A DNA stretch of 64,000 bases from an uncultured Lachnospiraceae bacterium (GCA_947177165.1 CAMWTP010000017.1:23635-87634), one strand, 5' to 3'. Shown: positions 25,544 to 34,802, counted from the first letter of the stretch. Made by a program: numbers and translations. The notes: generated from the letters alone by a model not told the origin.

Positions 25544-26344
25544 ATGTATCAGATAAGCCAGTTTTCAAAAATATCCGGTCTGACTGTTAAAGCGCTGCGC
25601 TACTATGATGAACAAGGTATGCTCAGACCGTCATACCGTGATGACGATACTTTGTATCGGTATTATGATGAGACTGATTTAAAAAAAGCGCAGTTAATCA
25701 GGCTTCTCCGCTCATTGGATTTTTCAATATCGGAAATTAAAGAAGTGCTTGAAATGGTAAACAATGAAGCAGATTTAACTTATATTCTACAAGAGAAAAT
25801 TGCAAATATTAACAAAAATATACTAAGGGAAAAAGAGTTAATTCAGAAAATAAATGGTTTATCTATCCCCTGTGTAACGAAAACCGAGAGCCAAACGTAC
25901 CAGATAACCCTGGAGGAAATTCCGGCATCCTTAGTAGCTTCAATACGATTTACAGGAAAATACAGCGAAATAGGTGAACATATTCCACTTCTTTACAAGG
26001 CTGTACAAGAGCATGTAAACGGAGCTGTTATAAATTGCTACTATGACGAGGAATGTATGGAACAGGCAGATATGGAATTATGTCTGCCTACGAAAAAGCA
26101 GGTTCCAGCAAATACAGTAAATTGCAGGTATTTACCCGCTATAAAGGCTGTTTGCACTACACATCATGGAAGCCATGAAATGTTGCATTCTGCATACAAG
26201 GCACTATTCAATTATGTAAACGAACATGGTATAGCCGTGATAACACCTTTCAGAGAAATTTACGTGAAGGGCCCCGGAATGATATTTAAGGGAAACCCCA
26301 AAAATTATGTTACAAAAATACTATTTCCTTACAAAACACTATAG
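25544..26344 (+). CDS. MerR-family regulator with GyrI-like effector domain
   Basis: The 266-residue protein has a MerR helix-turn-helix (YQISQFSKISGLTVKALRYY) and the following wing, a coiled linker (about 75-115), and a C-terminal GyrI-like ligand domain (from about 125; YQITLEEIPASLVASIRF, ending with FREIYVKGPG). This is the BmrR/TipA-like class that binds hydrophobic drugs or peptides. GAGGAG precedes the ATG at 25544. It begins an operon with the BtrH-like gene 17 bases downstream, and its promoter has the MerR dyad, so autoregulation is likely. Confidence 0.9.
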   Translation: MYQISQFSKISGLTVKALRYYDEQGMLRPSYRDDDTLYRYYDETDLKKAQLIRLLRSLDFSISEIKEVLEMVNNEADLTYILQEKIANINKNILREKELIQKINGLSIPCVTKTESQTYQITLEEIPASLVASIRFTGKYSEIGEHIPLLYKAVQEHVNGAVINCYYDEECMEQADMELCLPTKKQVPANTVNCRYLPAIKAVCTTHHGSHEMLHSAYKALFNYVNEHGIAVITPFREIYVKGPGMIFKGNPKNYVTKILFPYKTL

Positions 26345-26361
26345 AGAAAGAGGACTGCAAA

Positions 26362-27405
26362 ATGCAACATGTTGTAAAAGATTTTATTCCACAAGGCGGG
26401 AAACACTGCATTACCAATTCATTGAAACAGATTTTTTCTTATTATGGCTATCCGTTATCAGAAGAAATGATGTTTGGTCTGGCATCCGGGCTGTCTTTTT
26501 TATATTTAAACCAATCTTCTTCTCCTATGGTAAATGGAAGAATAAAAGTATTTGAATTTGAGAAAAAATTAGCGGACCGACTGAATATATCCATTCAGTG
26601 TAAGGCTGGCTCTGATTATAAAAAAATCAGTCAGCTGTCAAAAGATATGATCGACCAGAACAAACCAGTTTTGATATATGTGGATATGCCGTATTTGTCA
26701 TATCTGGGCTTGAATAAAAACAGTCATTTCGGCGGGCACGCCGTCGTCCTTTTTGGATATGACGATGCGTTAGAGCAGTTTTGGATCAGTGATCGGGATA
26801 ATCACGATTATCCAGTCACAACGCCTTTGGGAGAAATAGCGGAGGATTACCACTTGGTTCGTTATCAGGAAATGGAGCAGGCACGCAGCAGCGCGCACAG
26901 ACCTTTTCCCGCTAAAAACAAATATCTGTCATTTGATTTTCAGGGGTACAGGCCGATTGACAGGGAGATTGTAGCAGAGGCAATCGCCGAAACCTGCGAT
27001 ACTATGCTTAACCCCCCTGCTAAACTGTCAGGTGTAAACGGCATTTTGAAATTCTCAGCCGAAATACTGAAGTGGGAAAAGTTCAGCCTTGACAAGTTAA
27101 AATTGTCCGGCACAACAAACTATTTTCAAATTAGCAAAGACGGTGGCACGGGCGGCGGTATCTTTCGAAAAATGTATGGAGATTTTCTAATCGAAGCCGC
27201 TGTAATATTGGATGATAAAAAGACAGCCCTGTCAGGGAAACAGTTCTTAGCGGTTGCAAAACAATGGGATAAAATAGCTGAGGATTTATGGCAGTTATCA
27301 TTAAGCGGAAATGTCTCTTTACTGCCGAAAATTTCTAAAGAAATTCTGGACATATATCAGCAGGAAAGAGACCTATATCAGCATTTGCAAAGAGATTTCG
27401 TATAA
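26362..27405 (+). CDS. BtrH-type protein (papain-like acyltransferase fold)
   Basis: The 347-residue protein resembles the BtrH_N domain plus a DUF4872-like C-terminus. It starts with GGKHCITNSLKQIFSYYGYP, where Cys16 is the likely nucleophile, and has FGGHAVVLFGYDD with the presumed catalytic histidine and an ISDRD aspartate. A late FRKMYGDFLIEAA stretch belongs to the C-terminal helical domain. BtrH in butirosin biosynthesis transfers an acyl group from an acyl carrier protein to an aminoglycoside. No carrier protein or aminoglycoside genes are nearby, so the substrate here is unknown. It is cotranscribed with a MerR/GyrI regulator, which fits a resistance or self-modification role. Confidence 0.75.
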   Translation: MQHVVKDFIPQGGKHCITNSLKQIFSYYGYPLSEEMMFGLASGLSFLYLNQSSSPMVNGRIKVFEFEKKLADRLNISIQCKAGSDYKKISQLSKDMIDQNKPVLIYVDMPYLSYLGLNKNSHFGGHAVVLFGYDDALEQFWISDRDNHDYPVTTPLGEIAEDYHLVRYQEMEQARSSAHRPFPAKNKYLSFDFQGYRPIDREIVAEAIAETCDTMLNPPAKLSGVNGILKFSAEILKWEKFSLDKLKLSGTTNYFQISKDGGTGGGIFRKMYGDFLIEAAVILDDKKTALSGKQFLAVAKQWDKIAEDLWQLSLSGNVSLLPKISKEILDIYQQERDLYQHLQRDFV

Positions 27406-27504
27406 TAATCACAATTTTGCCAGTGCATAACCAAGAGACTTTTCCCATATAAAAGTTGACATTGCCCCCCTTAAAAGCACTATCCTTTATCCATGAACAA
27501 TATC

Positions 27505-27600
27505 GACGCAGCAGAAGCAATTGTCTCCCGGTGTAGTTAACAAAATCGTGGATGAACAGCGAATTGACGCAGACGCAATATCGGGAACGGCGCAGGTTAA
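27505..27600 (+). pseudogene. Possible FMN-binding domain remnant
   Basis: One plus frame reads VVNKIVDEQRIDADAISGTAQVNAFF, which resembles the end of FMN-binding domains (DaVSGAT consensus; here the last letters differ). There is no start codon and the frame is broken upstream (27500-27530). This is a weak resemblance only. Confidence 0.25.
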
Positions 27601-28739
27601 CGCCTTTTTCGATCCAGCCACTCCTCAAACCGATGTTCAAAATCGATTTCTTCCTCCGTCCCTGCTTTAGGAAGTACAACCATTCTTTTCTCCCATGACG
27701 AGAGATAAGCCGCATTGGAGATCAGAAGGCTTTTTCTCCCCTCGGTTCCTGCCGCAATGCACTTTCCTGTACCCATACACTCATCCGCAAAGCTCTGGAG
27801 AATCTTCTGATACGGGTTCTCCACTTTGTCCGGGAGCAGTTCCGTCCATGTCCCCCTTATCTTTCTAAAAAAATCCGTGGAACTTTTGCGGTATTCCGCT
27901 TCCTTCTGCCCCAGCTCCTCGAAAAGCGTGCCGATTCTGATTGTTCCGTTCTCACATACGAGCATCGCCTCCTCCATGGAAATCTCAAGGCGGTTTATGC
28001 CCGGCGCGTCTCCCGTGGAAGTGACAAGGGTTCCGGTCGCGCCATTTTCCCACTCAAAATATAATGTCACATCATCCTCAACCTCAATATCGTGAAAATG
28101 CCCTTCTTTACAAAATCCCTGCACCCTTTGCGGCATTCCGCAGATCCACTGGAGGAGATCCAGATTGTGCGGACACTGGTTTAACAGAATTCCGCCGCCA
28201 TCCTTTGCCCACGTCGCATGCCATGAGCTTGCGGTATAGTACTGGTCTGGCCTGTACCAGTCTGTCACTACCCAGTTTACCCGCTTTAACGCGCCATACT
28301 TCCCACTGTGGACCAGTTCATACAACTGCTGGTACACAGGCAGTGCGCGCTGGTTGAAAATCATGCCGAAAATCCTGCCCGACTGCGCTGCCTCCTCCTC
28401 CATATGCCGCGCCTGTCTGCTGTATACGCCCGACGGCTTGTCGCTTAACACATGCAGCCCGTTTCGAAATGCCCTGACTGCCGATTCCTCGTGGACATAA
28501 TGCGGTGTTGCGATCACGACTGCATCGATTGCCAGCGCTCCCTGCTCCACTGCGTCAAACAGCGCATCTGCCGTCTCGTAGACAGGCATGCCCGACTGAA
28601 TGGAGGGAAGCAGAATCTCCCTGTAATCTCCCCTGACTCTTGTGACAGCTCCAAGCTCCATTCCCCTTATCATGCCATTCTGAATGAGGGAAGCATACTT
28701 GCTGCCCATATTTCCCACACCGATTACTGCTGCTTTCAT
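27597..28739 (-). CDS. Gfo/Idh/MocA-family oxidoreductase
   Basis: The 380-residue protein starts with a Rossmann NAD(P)-binding motif (AAVIGVGNMGSKYA) at residues 3-16. It carries the family's VIATPHYVHEE and VLSDKPSGVYSRQA (the conserved EKP-like lysine loop), and a C-terminal alpha/beta domain with the GGILLNQCPHNLDLLQW catalytic helix. Members oxidise or epimerise sugars, inositols or related polyols. The ATG at 28739 follows GGAGG. It appears monocistronic, and no sugar transporter is adjacent. Confidence 0.92.
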   Translation of the reverse strand: MKAAVIGVGNMGSKYASLIQNGMIRGMELGAVTRVRGDYREILLPSIQSGMPVYETADALFDAVEQGALAIDAVVIATPHYVHEESAVRAFRNGLHVLSDKPSGVYSRQARHMEEEAAQSGRIFGMIFNQRALPVYQQLYELVHSGKYGALKRVNWVVTDWYRPDQYYTASSWHATWAKDGGGILLNQCPHNLDLLQWICGMPQRVQGFCKEGHFHDIEVEDDVTLYFEWENGATGTLVTSTGDAPGINRLEISMEEAMLVCENGTIRIGTLFEELGQKEAEYRKSSTDFFRKIRGTWTELLPDKVENPYQKILQSFADECMGTGKCIAAGTEGRKSLLISNAAYLSSWEKRMVVLPKAGTEEEIDFEHRFEEWLDRKRR

Positions 28740-29103
28740 CCTGTATCCTCCTAACCTGGACAAGCCAGAACCAAAATTTTATCATGTTGCGCAAGATATC
28801 ACCGTTAAGTGCCCACAATATACGGACTATTTTTTATAGTATAATCTTTTTTATTTTTCGATGCAATAAGGATTTTGCTCTGTACCGTTACCGCCAAGTA
28901 TTGAATAACTGTACAATCTTAACGAAAACTTTCTGATTTTCTGTCATACATTTGTAACTAAATCTGTGCTAATTTTGACATTTCATGTATTAATTTTGAC
29001 ATTTGAGTAGACACATCGCCTCTCCTGTGGTATTCTTGCTAAAACATGTTTGAAAAATGTTGTCCGCGGCGGCATTGAACTAAATCACAGCAAAGGAGAT
29101 CTT
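28740..29103. other. Intergenic region with a tandem repeat upstream of the Rpn gene
   Basis: The 14-base unit TAATTTTGACATTT occurs twice, at 28970-28983 and 28991-29004, one helical double-turn (21 bases) apart. Each copy contains a TTGACA -35 element. The rest is AT-rich, with no gene seen. Confidence 0.5.
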
Positions 29104-30045
29104 ATGGGACAACTTGATTTATCATCAAACAGCCTCATTTCACATCCAGATGTATTCGCAGATATCATCAATGTAGTCATATATAATGGCGAAACCGTGT
29201 TGAAAGAAAAACATTTACGACCTTTTTACCAAAACAGCAGCACTGCAAAACATAACCGCAAACTAAAAGGATTATATCGGGATAATTGTATGGAAGATAT
29301 TCGAAACGGCCTCCGATATGTAATATGGGGAATCGAAAGCCAATATGTTCCTGACCAGACTACTCCTATTAAAGTAATGGGGTATGATTATACCGCATAT
29401 GACAGACAGATTGAAGAATTTAAGGCACACAACAAAAACAATGAAATCGAAACTTATGTAAATGTTCTTATGCCCGGGCAGAAAATAAAACCTGTCATTA
29501 CATTAGTACTTTACTACGGCACAGATGATATCCCTGACAGAATTACTGCCATGATGGACATACCTAAAGACGACGCTATTCGGAAATACATACAAGACTA
29601 TCGTCTCAATATGATTCGGTTAAGAGATTTTTCCATGGAGCAAGCCGCTCTATTTCGCTCGGACTTTGCCTTTATTGCTAAATTTCTCTCAAAGTCGTAT
29701 AATAAAAATAAGCAGTTAGAAGAATTAAGAAATAGCCAGCAGGTACTGATCCACACCAAAGATACATTATTTACATTGGCAGCAATCACCAGAGATACAC
29801 GATACTTAAAAATCAGCGAAACAAGCAAGGAGGAGTCAGAAGTGTGCGAGATAGCAGAAGCATTAGAAAAAATAGGTTACGAACAAGGCGCCCACCTGGA
29901 ACGCGAAAAAGGAATTCAATCCACGATAGAAGTCTGCCGGGAGTTAAACGTAGAGCGAGACGCCGTATTTGAAAAACTGTCTGAAAAATACCATCTCGAA
30001 AGCTGGGCAGCTGCAGAATACATGGACAAATACTGGGGGAATTAA
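29104..30045 (+). CDS. Rpn-type PD-(D/E)XK nuclease/putative transposase
   Basis: The 313-residue protein fits the Rpn (transposase_31) family common in Lachnospiraceae: an N-terminal FADIINVVIYNG segment, an RDNCMEDI middle, an IKPVITLVLYYGTDD strand, and a C-terminal helical region with EYMDKYWG at the end. Rpn proteins promote RecA-independent recombination and horizontal gene exchange in enterobacteria. The nuclease residues cannot be assigned with certainty here. AGGAGA precedes the ATG at 29104. It has no partner gene. Confidence 0.7.
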   Translation: MGQLDLSSNSLISHPDVFADIINVVIYNGETVLKEKHLRPFYQNSSTAKHNRKLKGLYRDNCMEDIRNGLRYVIWGIESQYVPDQTTPIKVMGYDYTAYDRQIEEFKAHNKNNEIETYVNVLMPGQKIKPVITLVLYYGTDDIPDRITAMMDIPKDDAIRKYIQDYRLNMIRLRDFSMEQAALFRSDFAFIAKFLSKSYNKNKQLEELRNSQQVLIHTKDTLFTLAAITRDTRYLKISETSKEESEVCEIAEALEKIGYEQGAHLEREKGIQSTIEVCRELNVERDAVFEKLSEKYHLESWAAAEYMDKYWGN

Positions 30046-30176
30046 GGGATTTTCCAATCGGGAATGCGCTGCGCAGACAATCCTCCTCGCTGGTCTGTAC
30101 TTGTCGCTCTTTGTAAATACCACGACTAAGCCGGCAGACTGTGATTTCTCACAAGTCTGCCGGTTCTGCCTCCAGT

Positions 30177-31037
30177 CTAAGCCTTCTTCTTAATCGGAAT
30201 CCATATCTCCGCATAATAGTTCTCGTCCTCTGTTCCTTTGGGATATTTGTCCGGTGCATCGTACATCTCAACGCAGTATCCCGCCGCGAACTCATAATCC
30301 TGCAGTGCCGGAAGCCATTCTGAAAACACCTTGGTATTCACATCCTGCATTGTCTGCGAGAGAACGCCCCTGCACGGAAAGACTGCCCATGTGAACGCCG
30401 GAATCGTCTTCACCACAAATCCCTCCGGAATGTCCACAGACGGATTGTAGATATCAGCAATCAGATACTCAAACCGCTCATTTCCCATCTGCGGGTCAAT
30501 GTTAATGCCAAACATTCCGCAGACATACTTTCCTTTTCCAGCCGCGTAGTGCTCCTGCCAGTACAGCGGAATATCCCGCTTCGCATTCTCGTAGCGAAAC
30601 TCCTTTGACGACGCCAATACTGTAAAAGCTTCCTTTTTTGTGATCCTGTAATCCATCATGTAACCACCTTTCAATGAAATTGTTAATTTCAGCGGTGCGA
30701 AAGCCTTGAGCATTGTCTTATTCTTGCGCACAATGGAAGGTGAATGCCCATGAAAACGGGTGAAAGCCTTGGTAAAGCTGTCAGGGGAATCATATCCGTA
30801 TTTCATCGCAAGCTCCATGACGGTGGCATCGCTGGTGAGCAGTTCCTCCCCGGCAAGCGCCAGCCTGCGGTTTCTGATGTATTCTGTGATGGAGTACCCG
30901 CACAGGATACTGAACCCTTTGTGAAAATAAAACGGGGACACATTGACATGCTCTGCCACATCATACATCGTAATCTCCTCTGTTATGTGGCTCTCGATAA
31001 AACTGACTGCGTCCCTGATTATCTCTGTCCATTCCAT
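30177..31037 (-). CDS. AraC-family regulator with GyrI-like effector domain
   Basis: The 286-residue protein has two AraC helix-turn-helices in the first 100 residues (MYDVAEHVNVSPFYFHKGF and ELAMKYGYDSPDSFTKAF). It continues with a C-terminal GyrI-like/SOUL-type ligand domain from about 125 (MDYRITKKEAFTVLASS; ...NYYAEIWIPIKKKA). This is the Rob/SoxS-like arrangement seen in multidrug and stress regulators. The second ATG (31037) is better spaced from GGAGG than the first (31043). It lies 34 bases after the 4Fe-4S protein gene, transcribed upstream of it, and may be read through from that operon. Confidence 0.9.
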   Translation of the reverse strand: MEWTEIIRDAVSFIESHITEEITMYDVAEHVNVSPFYFHKGFSILCGYSITEYIRNRRLALAGEELLTSDATVMELAMKYGYDSPDSFTKAFTRFHGHSPSIVRKNKTMLKAFAPLKLTISLKGGYMMDYRITKKEAFTVLASSKEFRYENAKRDIPLYWQEHYAAGKGKYVCGMFGINIDPQMGNERFEYLIADIYNPSVDIPEGFVVKTIPAFTWAVFPCRGVLSQTMQDVNTKVFSEWLPALQDYEFAAGYCVEMYDAPDKYPKGTEDENYYAEIWIPIKKKA

Positions 31038-31071
31038 GTTCATCAGCCTCCTTCGCTGTGATTACATGATA

Positions 31072-31923
31072 CTACACGGATTTCTCCGCGTCCCGACATT
31101 TCCTGTCCTGTTTTGTCAGACCGACATCGATCGCGTTTTTCGGGCAAATCTGCGCACATGCCCCGCACCGGATACACTCGGCGGAATCCGGTTCCCGGAC
31201 AGGATCGACCTCCATCTTGCATATATTTTTGCATTTTCCACAGTTCACGCACCGGTTTTTGTCAACTTCCAGATGGCAAAGGCTGACTTTATTCATGAGG
31301 CCGTAGATTGCCCCGAGCGGGCAGAGTGTGCGGCAGAAAAAGCGGTATATAAATATGCAGCCCACAATCGTCAGGAGCAGAATTGCCATTTTCAGGGAAA
31401 AGAGCGCGCCGATTGTCCGGCGAAGCTCCTCGTGGGTGCCAAGCAGCGGAATCCCGCCCTGCAAAGTCCCCGCCGGGCAGATATACTGGCAGAAAGCTGG
31501 TTTTCCCATGCCCATATAATTGGTCGCCGTGACTGGAAGCACGAAGACAAATACGACCAGAACCAGATATTTGAGATACAAAAATATCTTTTTCAATCTC
31601 AGCTTCGGCGATGGAATCCTGTGTATCAGTTCCTGTATCAGCCCAAACGGACACAGCCAGCCGCAGACGGCCCTTCCGAGCAGCACGCCGAATGCCAGCA
31701 GCACACCGACCACATAGAAGCTGAACTGAAATTCCATGGAACCGTTTACCGCCTGCAGTGCCCCGATTGGGCAGGCAAACCCTGCTGCCGGACACGAATA
31801 ACAGTTCAGTCCCGGGTTGCAGAACTGTTTCCACTTTCCCTGATAGATTTTCCCGCCCTTAAAATTCAGAAGATGCGCATTGGAATACCCAAACGCGATG
31901 ATCTGGACAATTTTTCTCTTCAT
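31072..31923 (-). CDS. Membrane 4Fe-4S binding protein (NapH/CcoG-like)
   Basis: The 283-residue protein has about four to five membrane segments, with conserved cysteines at the membrane face (GLNCYSCPAAGFACPIGALQ; WLCPFGLIQE). It ends with two classical ferredoxin clusters (CVNCGKCKNIC and CIRCGACAQICP) at about 230-270. NapH-type proteins pass electrons across or along the membrane. It follows a TlpA-like thioredoxin and the CXXC peptide in one operon, a combination known from Clostridia as an uncharacterised redox module. The ATG at 31923 was chosen for its GGAGG. Confidence 0.88.
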   Translation of the reverse strand: MKRKIVQIIAFGYSNAHLLNFKGGKIYQGKWKQFCNPGLNCYSCPAAGFACPIGALQAVNGSMEFQFSFYVVGVLLAFGVLLGRAVCGWLCPFGLIQELIHRIPSPKLRLKKIFLYLKYLVLVVFVFVLPVTATNYMGMGKPAFCQYICPAGTLQGGIPLLGTHEELRRTIGALFSLKMAILLLTIVGCIFIYRFFCRTLCPLGAIYGLMNKVSLCHLEVDKNRCVNCGKCKNICKMEVDPVREPDSAECIRCGACAQICPKNAIDVGLTKQDRKCRDAEKSV

Positions 31924-31964
31924 GCCAACCTCCATAATTCCGCTCTGTGCACTTTTCACACGAT

Positions 31965-32111
31965 TTACCCCAATCCGATACACTCAAGGCAGATGTTGAC
32001 AGCTTTGTTCAGCACGATTTCCACTTCTCCCCTTGCTGTACCGTACACAAGAAACCCGCAGGCAGTCACTGCGATAATGATTCTGGCAAAACATTTCGAC
32101 CTACTGCTCAT
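31965..32111 (-). CDS. CD1871A-type CXXC-motif small protein
   Basis: The 48-residue product starts at ATG 32111, overlaps the TlpA-like stop by 11 bases, and ends 42 bases before the 4Fe-4S protein start. The sequence has an N-terminal hydrophobic segment (FARIIIAVTACGFLVYG) and a C-terminal CLEC motif (residues 41-44) within NICLECIGLG. This matches the CD1871A family of Clostridioides. The CXXC probably binds a metal or takes part in thiol exchange with the TlpA-like partner. Confidence 0.8.
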   Translation of the reverse strand: MSSRSKCFARIIIAVTACGFLVYGTARGEVEIVLNKAVNICLECIGLG

Positions 32112-32727
32112 CCAGGTACTCCTCCACAAATGTTTTATAGCCTTCTACATTGGCGCCGACAATCGGTTCCCCTACAATCGCCCCGTTTTGATCGACAAAG
32201 AGTGTCGTAGGAACGCCCACAACCCATTTGAGGATATCATTAAAATCTGTATTTGCGATAATATTCGTATACTTAACACCTGCCGTCTCTGTGATCGTCA
32301 CTGCCAGATCATGATGCTTTGTATCCTCATCACCAGAAATATCTATGATCAGTCCGACAATCTGAACATTGTCCGGCATGGCATCAGCCCACTCGCCCAG
32401 CTCCGGCATCTCCGCGATACACGGCGGACAAAAAGTTCCCCATATATTCACAACCGTCAGATCCTTCTCTCCAAAAATATCTTCCGTAACAGTATTTCCA
32501 TCCAAATCCTTTGCCGTGAAGGAGGGCATCTGACTTGGAATCCCCGTCCCGGCATTGGAACCGCTTTTCTCAGCTTCCTCTGTATTTCCTTCTGACACTG
32601 ATACCGCTGACTCCGGGGATTTTGCTTTGTCCGTGTCGTTCACGGAAGCTTTTCCGCATCCTGCTGTCAGGAGAACGGTTATCAGAAACATACTTGTCAC
32701 ACGCAATAACTTATTTTTTTGTCTCAT
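32101..32727 (-). CDS. TlpA-like thioredoxin lipoprotein
   Basis: The 208-residue protein has a lipoprotein signal (lipobox TAGC, C23), a disordered Ser/Glu-rich spacer (about 25-60), and a redoxin domain with WGTFCPPCIAEMPEL holding the CPPC active site. It continues with VGVPTTLFVDQNG, the cis-proline loop. TlpA proteins act outside the membrane as thiol-disulfide reductases, for example in cytochrome c maturation or protection from oxidation. It is the first gene of the three-gene redox operon. No cytochrome c maturation gene is present. Confidence 0.9.
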   Translation of the reverse strand: MRQKNKLLRVTSMFLITVLLTAGCGKASVNDTDKAKSPESAVSVSEGNTEEAEKSGSNAGTGIPSQMPSFTAKDLDGNTVTEDIFGEKDLTVVNIWGTFCPPCIAEMPELGEWADAMPDNVQIVGLIIDISGDEDTKHHDLAVTITETAGVKYTNIIANTDFNDILKWVVGVPTTLFVDQNGAIVGEPIVGANVEGYKTFVEEYLDEQ

Positions 32728-32745
32728 TAATATTAGTCTCCTTCT

Positions 32746-33963
32746 CTAATTATTCGCATTTTCCTTTAAAGTATTTTCACATCGACGGTCCGCAAATATT
32801 CTGACTTTCAATTCCCCACCGCCGCCTTCCAGAACCGCTGTCAGATCAGCGTGATTCAGCCAGGACAACGATGGACTGTCCGTCTGCACAACAGGCTTCC
32901 ATTCCGCACCAGCCCGCTGATTCACGATATGGACCAGACACCGCGCCCCACAGTCATCAATCCCTGTCAGTGTATATTCCGCCCGCATTCTGACACCTGT
33001 CTCTGCGCAATACTCCTGCGCATCACACCCCTCGGGAGAGATCGCCCCTTTGAAATACTTTGTGTCGCAGTAACCTGTAAAGTAAACGTCACTCTTCCAC
33101 TGCTCCCCTGCGCCGCGCTCCTCGCAGCGCGTGATAAACACCTGAATCGTCAGAATCTCTTCCCTGTCCGCCAAAAACTGCTGAATGGAATCAAATATGG
33201 CCGCGCGCTGGTTCTCATCATATCCATGCCCCTGATTCCTCATGAGCTGTAAATGGCACTGCCCTTCCTTGTAACCTGCTTTTGCCCGTACGGCATAAGA
33301 GTAATGAACAATGGGGTCTGCCGTGCCATGAATGAGCAGAACCTTTCCCTGATATGCAGAGAGCTCCAGAAAGGGATCCATGCCGACTACGCCCTCATGA
33401 AATGCCCTTCCAAGCGCAGTGTTTCCACAGTCAATGATCTCCGGCACATTCTCAGGATCGTAGCATGAGCCGCCCAGGCACCCTCTCCTGGCATGGTCGG
33501 GAATACACAATGCCGGTGAGAGCATAATCAGTCTTTTTACTGCTTCCCCACACCTGGCAGCAGTCAGACCAGAGACAAATCCTCCCTGGCTGTGTCCCAG
33601 CAGCACAAGGTGTCCGGCGTCCGCAAAAGGCTGGCTTTTGGCATAATTGATCACCGTGAGTAAGTCTTCCACCTCCGTTGCAATCGTCATATCTGTCGAC
33701 TTCCCGTCACTTTTCGATGCCTCTGGCTCCCCAATACGTCCTCCGCCGCAAAAGCTGAAACAAAACGCCAGATAACCAATTCTGGCAAAATCATGGCAAA
33801 ATCCCACCATATCTGTATAGTTCCCTGTAAAACCATGACTCATGACCGCGACAGGATATCTCCTGTCCGCGGCAAAATCTTTCGGATAATACAGCATTCC
33901 GCGAATTGTCAGTCCCCCTCTTTCACAGGTAAACGGCTCCTCTTTGATACTGCTGGTACTCAT
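32746..33963 (-). CDS. Alpha/beta hydrolase with extra C-terminal domain
   Basis: The 405-residue protein has a hydrolase fold over residues 1-265: oxyanion region VMSHGFTGNYTDM, nucleophile GHSQGG with the central serine, LLIHGTADPIVHY for the acidic residue, and NQGHGY for the histidine. It resembles S9-like or cephalosporin-C deacetylase/feruloyl-type esterases. The remaining 140 residues (ILTIQVFITRCEERG onward) form a domain I do not recognise. It contains a CDTKYFKGAISPEGCDAQEY stretch, and the protein has no signal peptide. GGAG lies nine bases before the ATG. It is 18 bases before the TlpA-like gene, so co-transcription with it is possible. Confidence 0.85.
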   Translation of the reverse strand: MSTSSIKEEPFTCERGGLTIRGMLYYPKDFAADRRYPVAVMSHGFTGNYTDMVGFCHDFARIGYLAFCFSFCGGGRIGEPEASKSDGKSTDMTIATEVEDLLTVINYAKSQPFADAGHLVLLGHSQGGFVSGLTAARCGEAVKRLIMLSPALCIPDHARRGCLGGSCYDPENVPEIIDCGNTALGRAFHEGVVGMDPFLELSAYQGKVLLIHGTADPIVHYSYAVRAKAGYKEGQCHLQLMRNQGHGYDENQRAAIFDSIQQFLADREEILTIQVFITRCEERGAGEQWKSDVYFTGYCDTKYFKGAISPEGCDAQEYCAETGVRMRAEYTLTGIDDCGARCLVHIVNQRAGAEWKPVVQTDSPSLSWLNHADLTAVLEGGGGELKVRIFADRRCENTLKENANN

Positions 33964-33983
33964 TGAAATCGCTCCTTTGTTTA

Positions 33984-34802
33984 TTATTTTTCCTTCCCTG
34001 TCCTGATTATCGAACAGATATCATCCAAAACATAATATTTCTGCGGATATATTCCCAGCCCATCAGGATAGATCTCATTGAGCCGGGCAGCATACGCTTC
34101 CTCACTGATATACGCATCGGCATCGTCCCAACAATATTCGTAAATCAAATACTTCTCCTCGTCGATATCTCCGCCAAACAGCATCGCCATTTTTACCGAT
34201 ATCGCGGAGGTATCCACATGCTCGCGATAGTTACCGCCGCCCACATAAACCCATTTACCATCCCGAATTGCATATACCGTATCAGAATGAAATCGTTCAT
34301 TCTCTCCGTACGAATCACTTACGTTGCAGATTAAATTTTCTCTCTCGATATAAGTAAAACGGCTGCGAAGCGGCTTCCATTCATCCAACACATGGTCATG
34401 AAATGTCAAAATAACCCGGCATCCGCCGTCCACCCTCACGTGTCCGTCATCAGGCCCGTAATCAATCACGAGTTCGGGAATCTCGTCATCATCCACATAG
34501 ATCAGACTGTATGCGCACAAATCCGCCCCTGTCAGTGTATCCAAATAGTTGAGATATGCCTGTTTCCACTCTTCCAGCTGCGAATCGCTCTGCAAAACGA
34601 GGGACTCGGTTTTCTCACTGCCCTGTCCCGAAAGATTCCCCGTGGCACTGATAGTTTCTGCCCTGTCTATCGGACTTACCGCTCCACCTTCAACCACCGT
34701 TTGGTAAGCATTATTATTTCCCATTACTAAAATACTTTGCCCGCATGCGCATAGATCGATGCAGATATAGCATATTATCATGATAAACAATGATTTTTTC
34801 AT
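33984..34802 (-). CDS. Lipoprotein with Asp-rich (calcium-like) loop
   Basis: The 272-residue protein has a lipoprotein signal with lipobox LCAC (C20). The mature chain contains the phrase YVDDDEIPELVIDYG, the Asp-rich loop seen in many Lachnospiraceae surface lipoproteins (consensus DxDGDGIPEL). Later segments are KWVYVGGGNYREHVD and YYVLDDICSII. No enzyme motif is visible. It precedes the hydrolase gene by 20 bases on the same strand and probably shares its transcript. Confidence 0.7.
   Translation of the reverse strand: MKKSLFIMIICYICIDLCACGQSILVMGNNNAYQTVVEGGAVSPIDRAETISATGNLSGQGSEKTESLVLQSDSQLEEWKQAYLNYLDTLTGADLCAYSLIYVDDDEIPELVIDYGPDDGHVRVDGGCRVILTFHDHVLDEWKPLRSRFTYIERENLICNVSDSYGENERFHSDTVYAIRDGKWVYVGGGNYREHVDTSAISVKMAMLFGGDIDEEKYLIYEYCWDDADAYISEEAYAARLNEIYPDGLGIYPQKYYVLDDICSIIRTGKEK

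Noticed and set aside
30943..32595. Long plus-strand open frame (550 codons)
   Set aside because: It spans the reverse strand of three real genes, including the 4Fe-4S gene, and crosses their boundaries.
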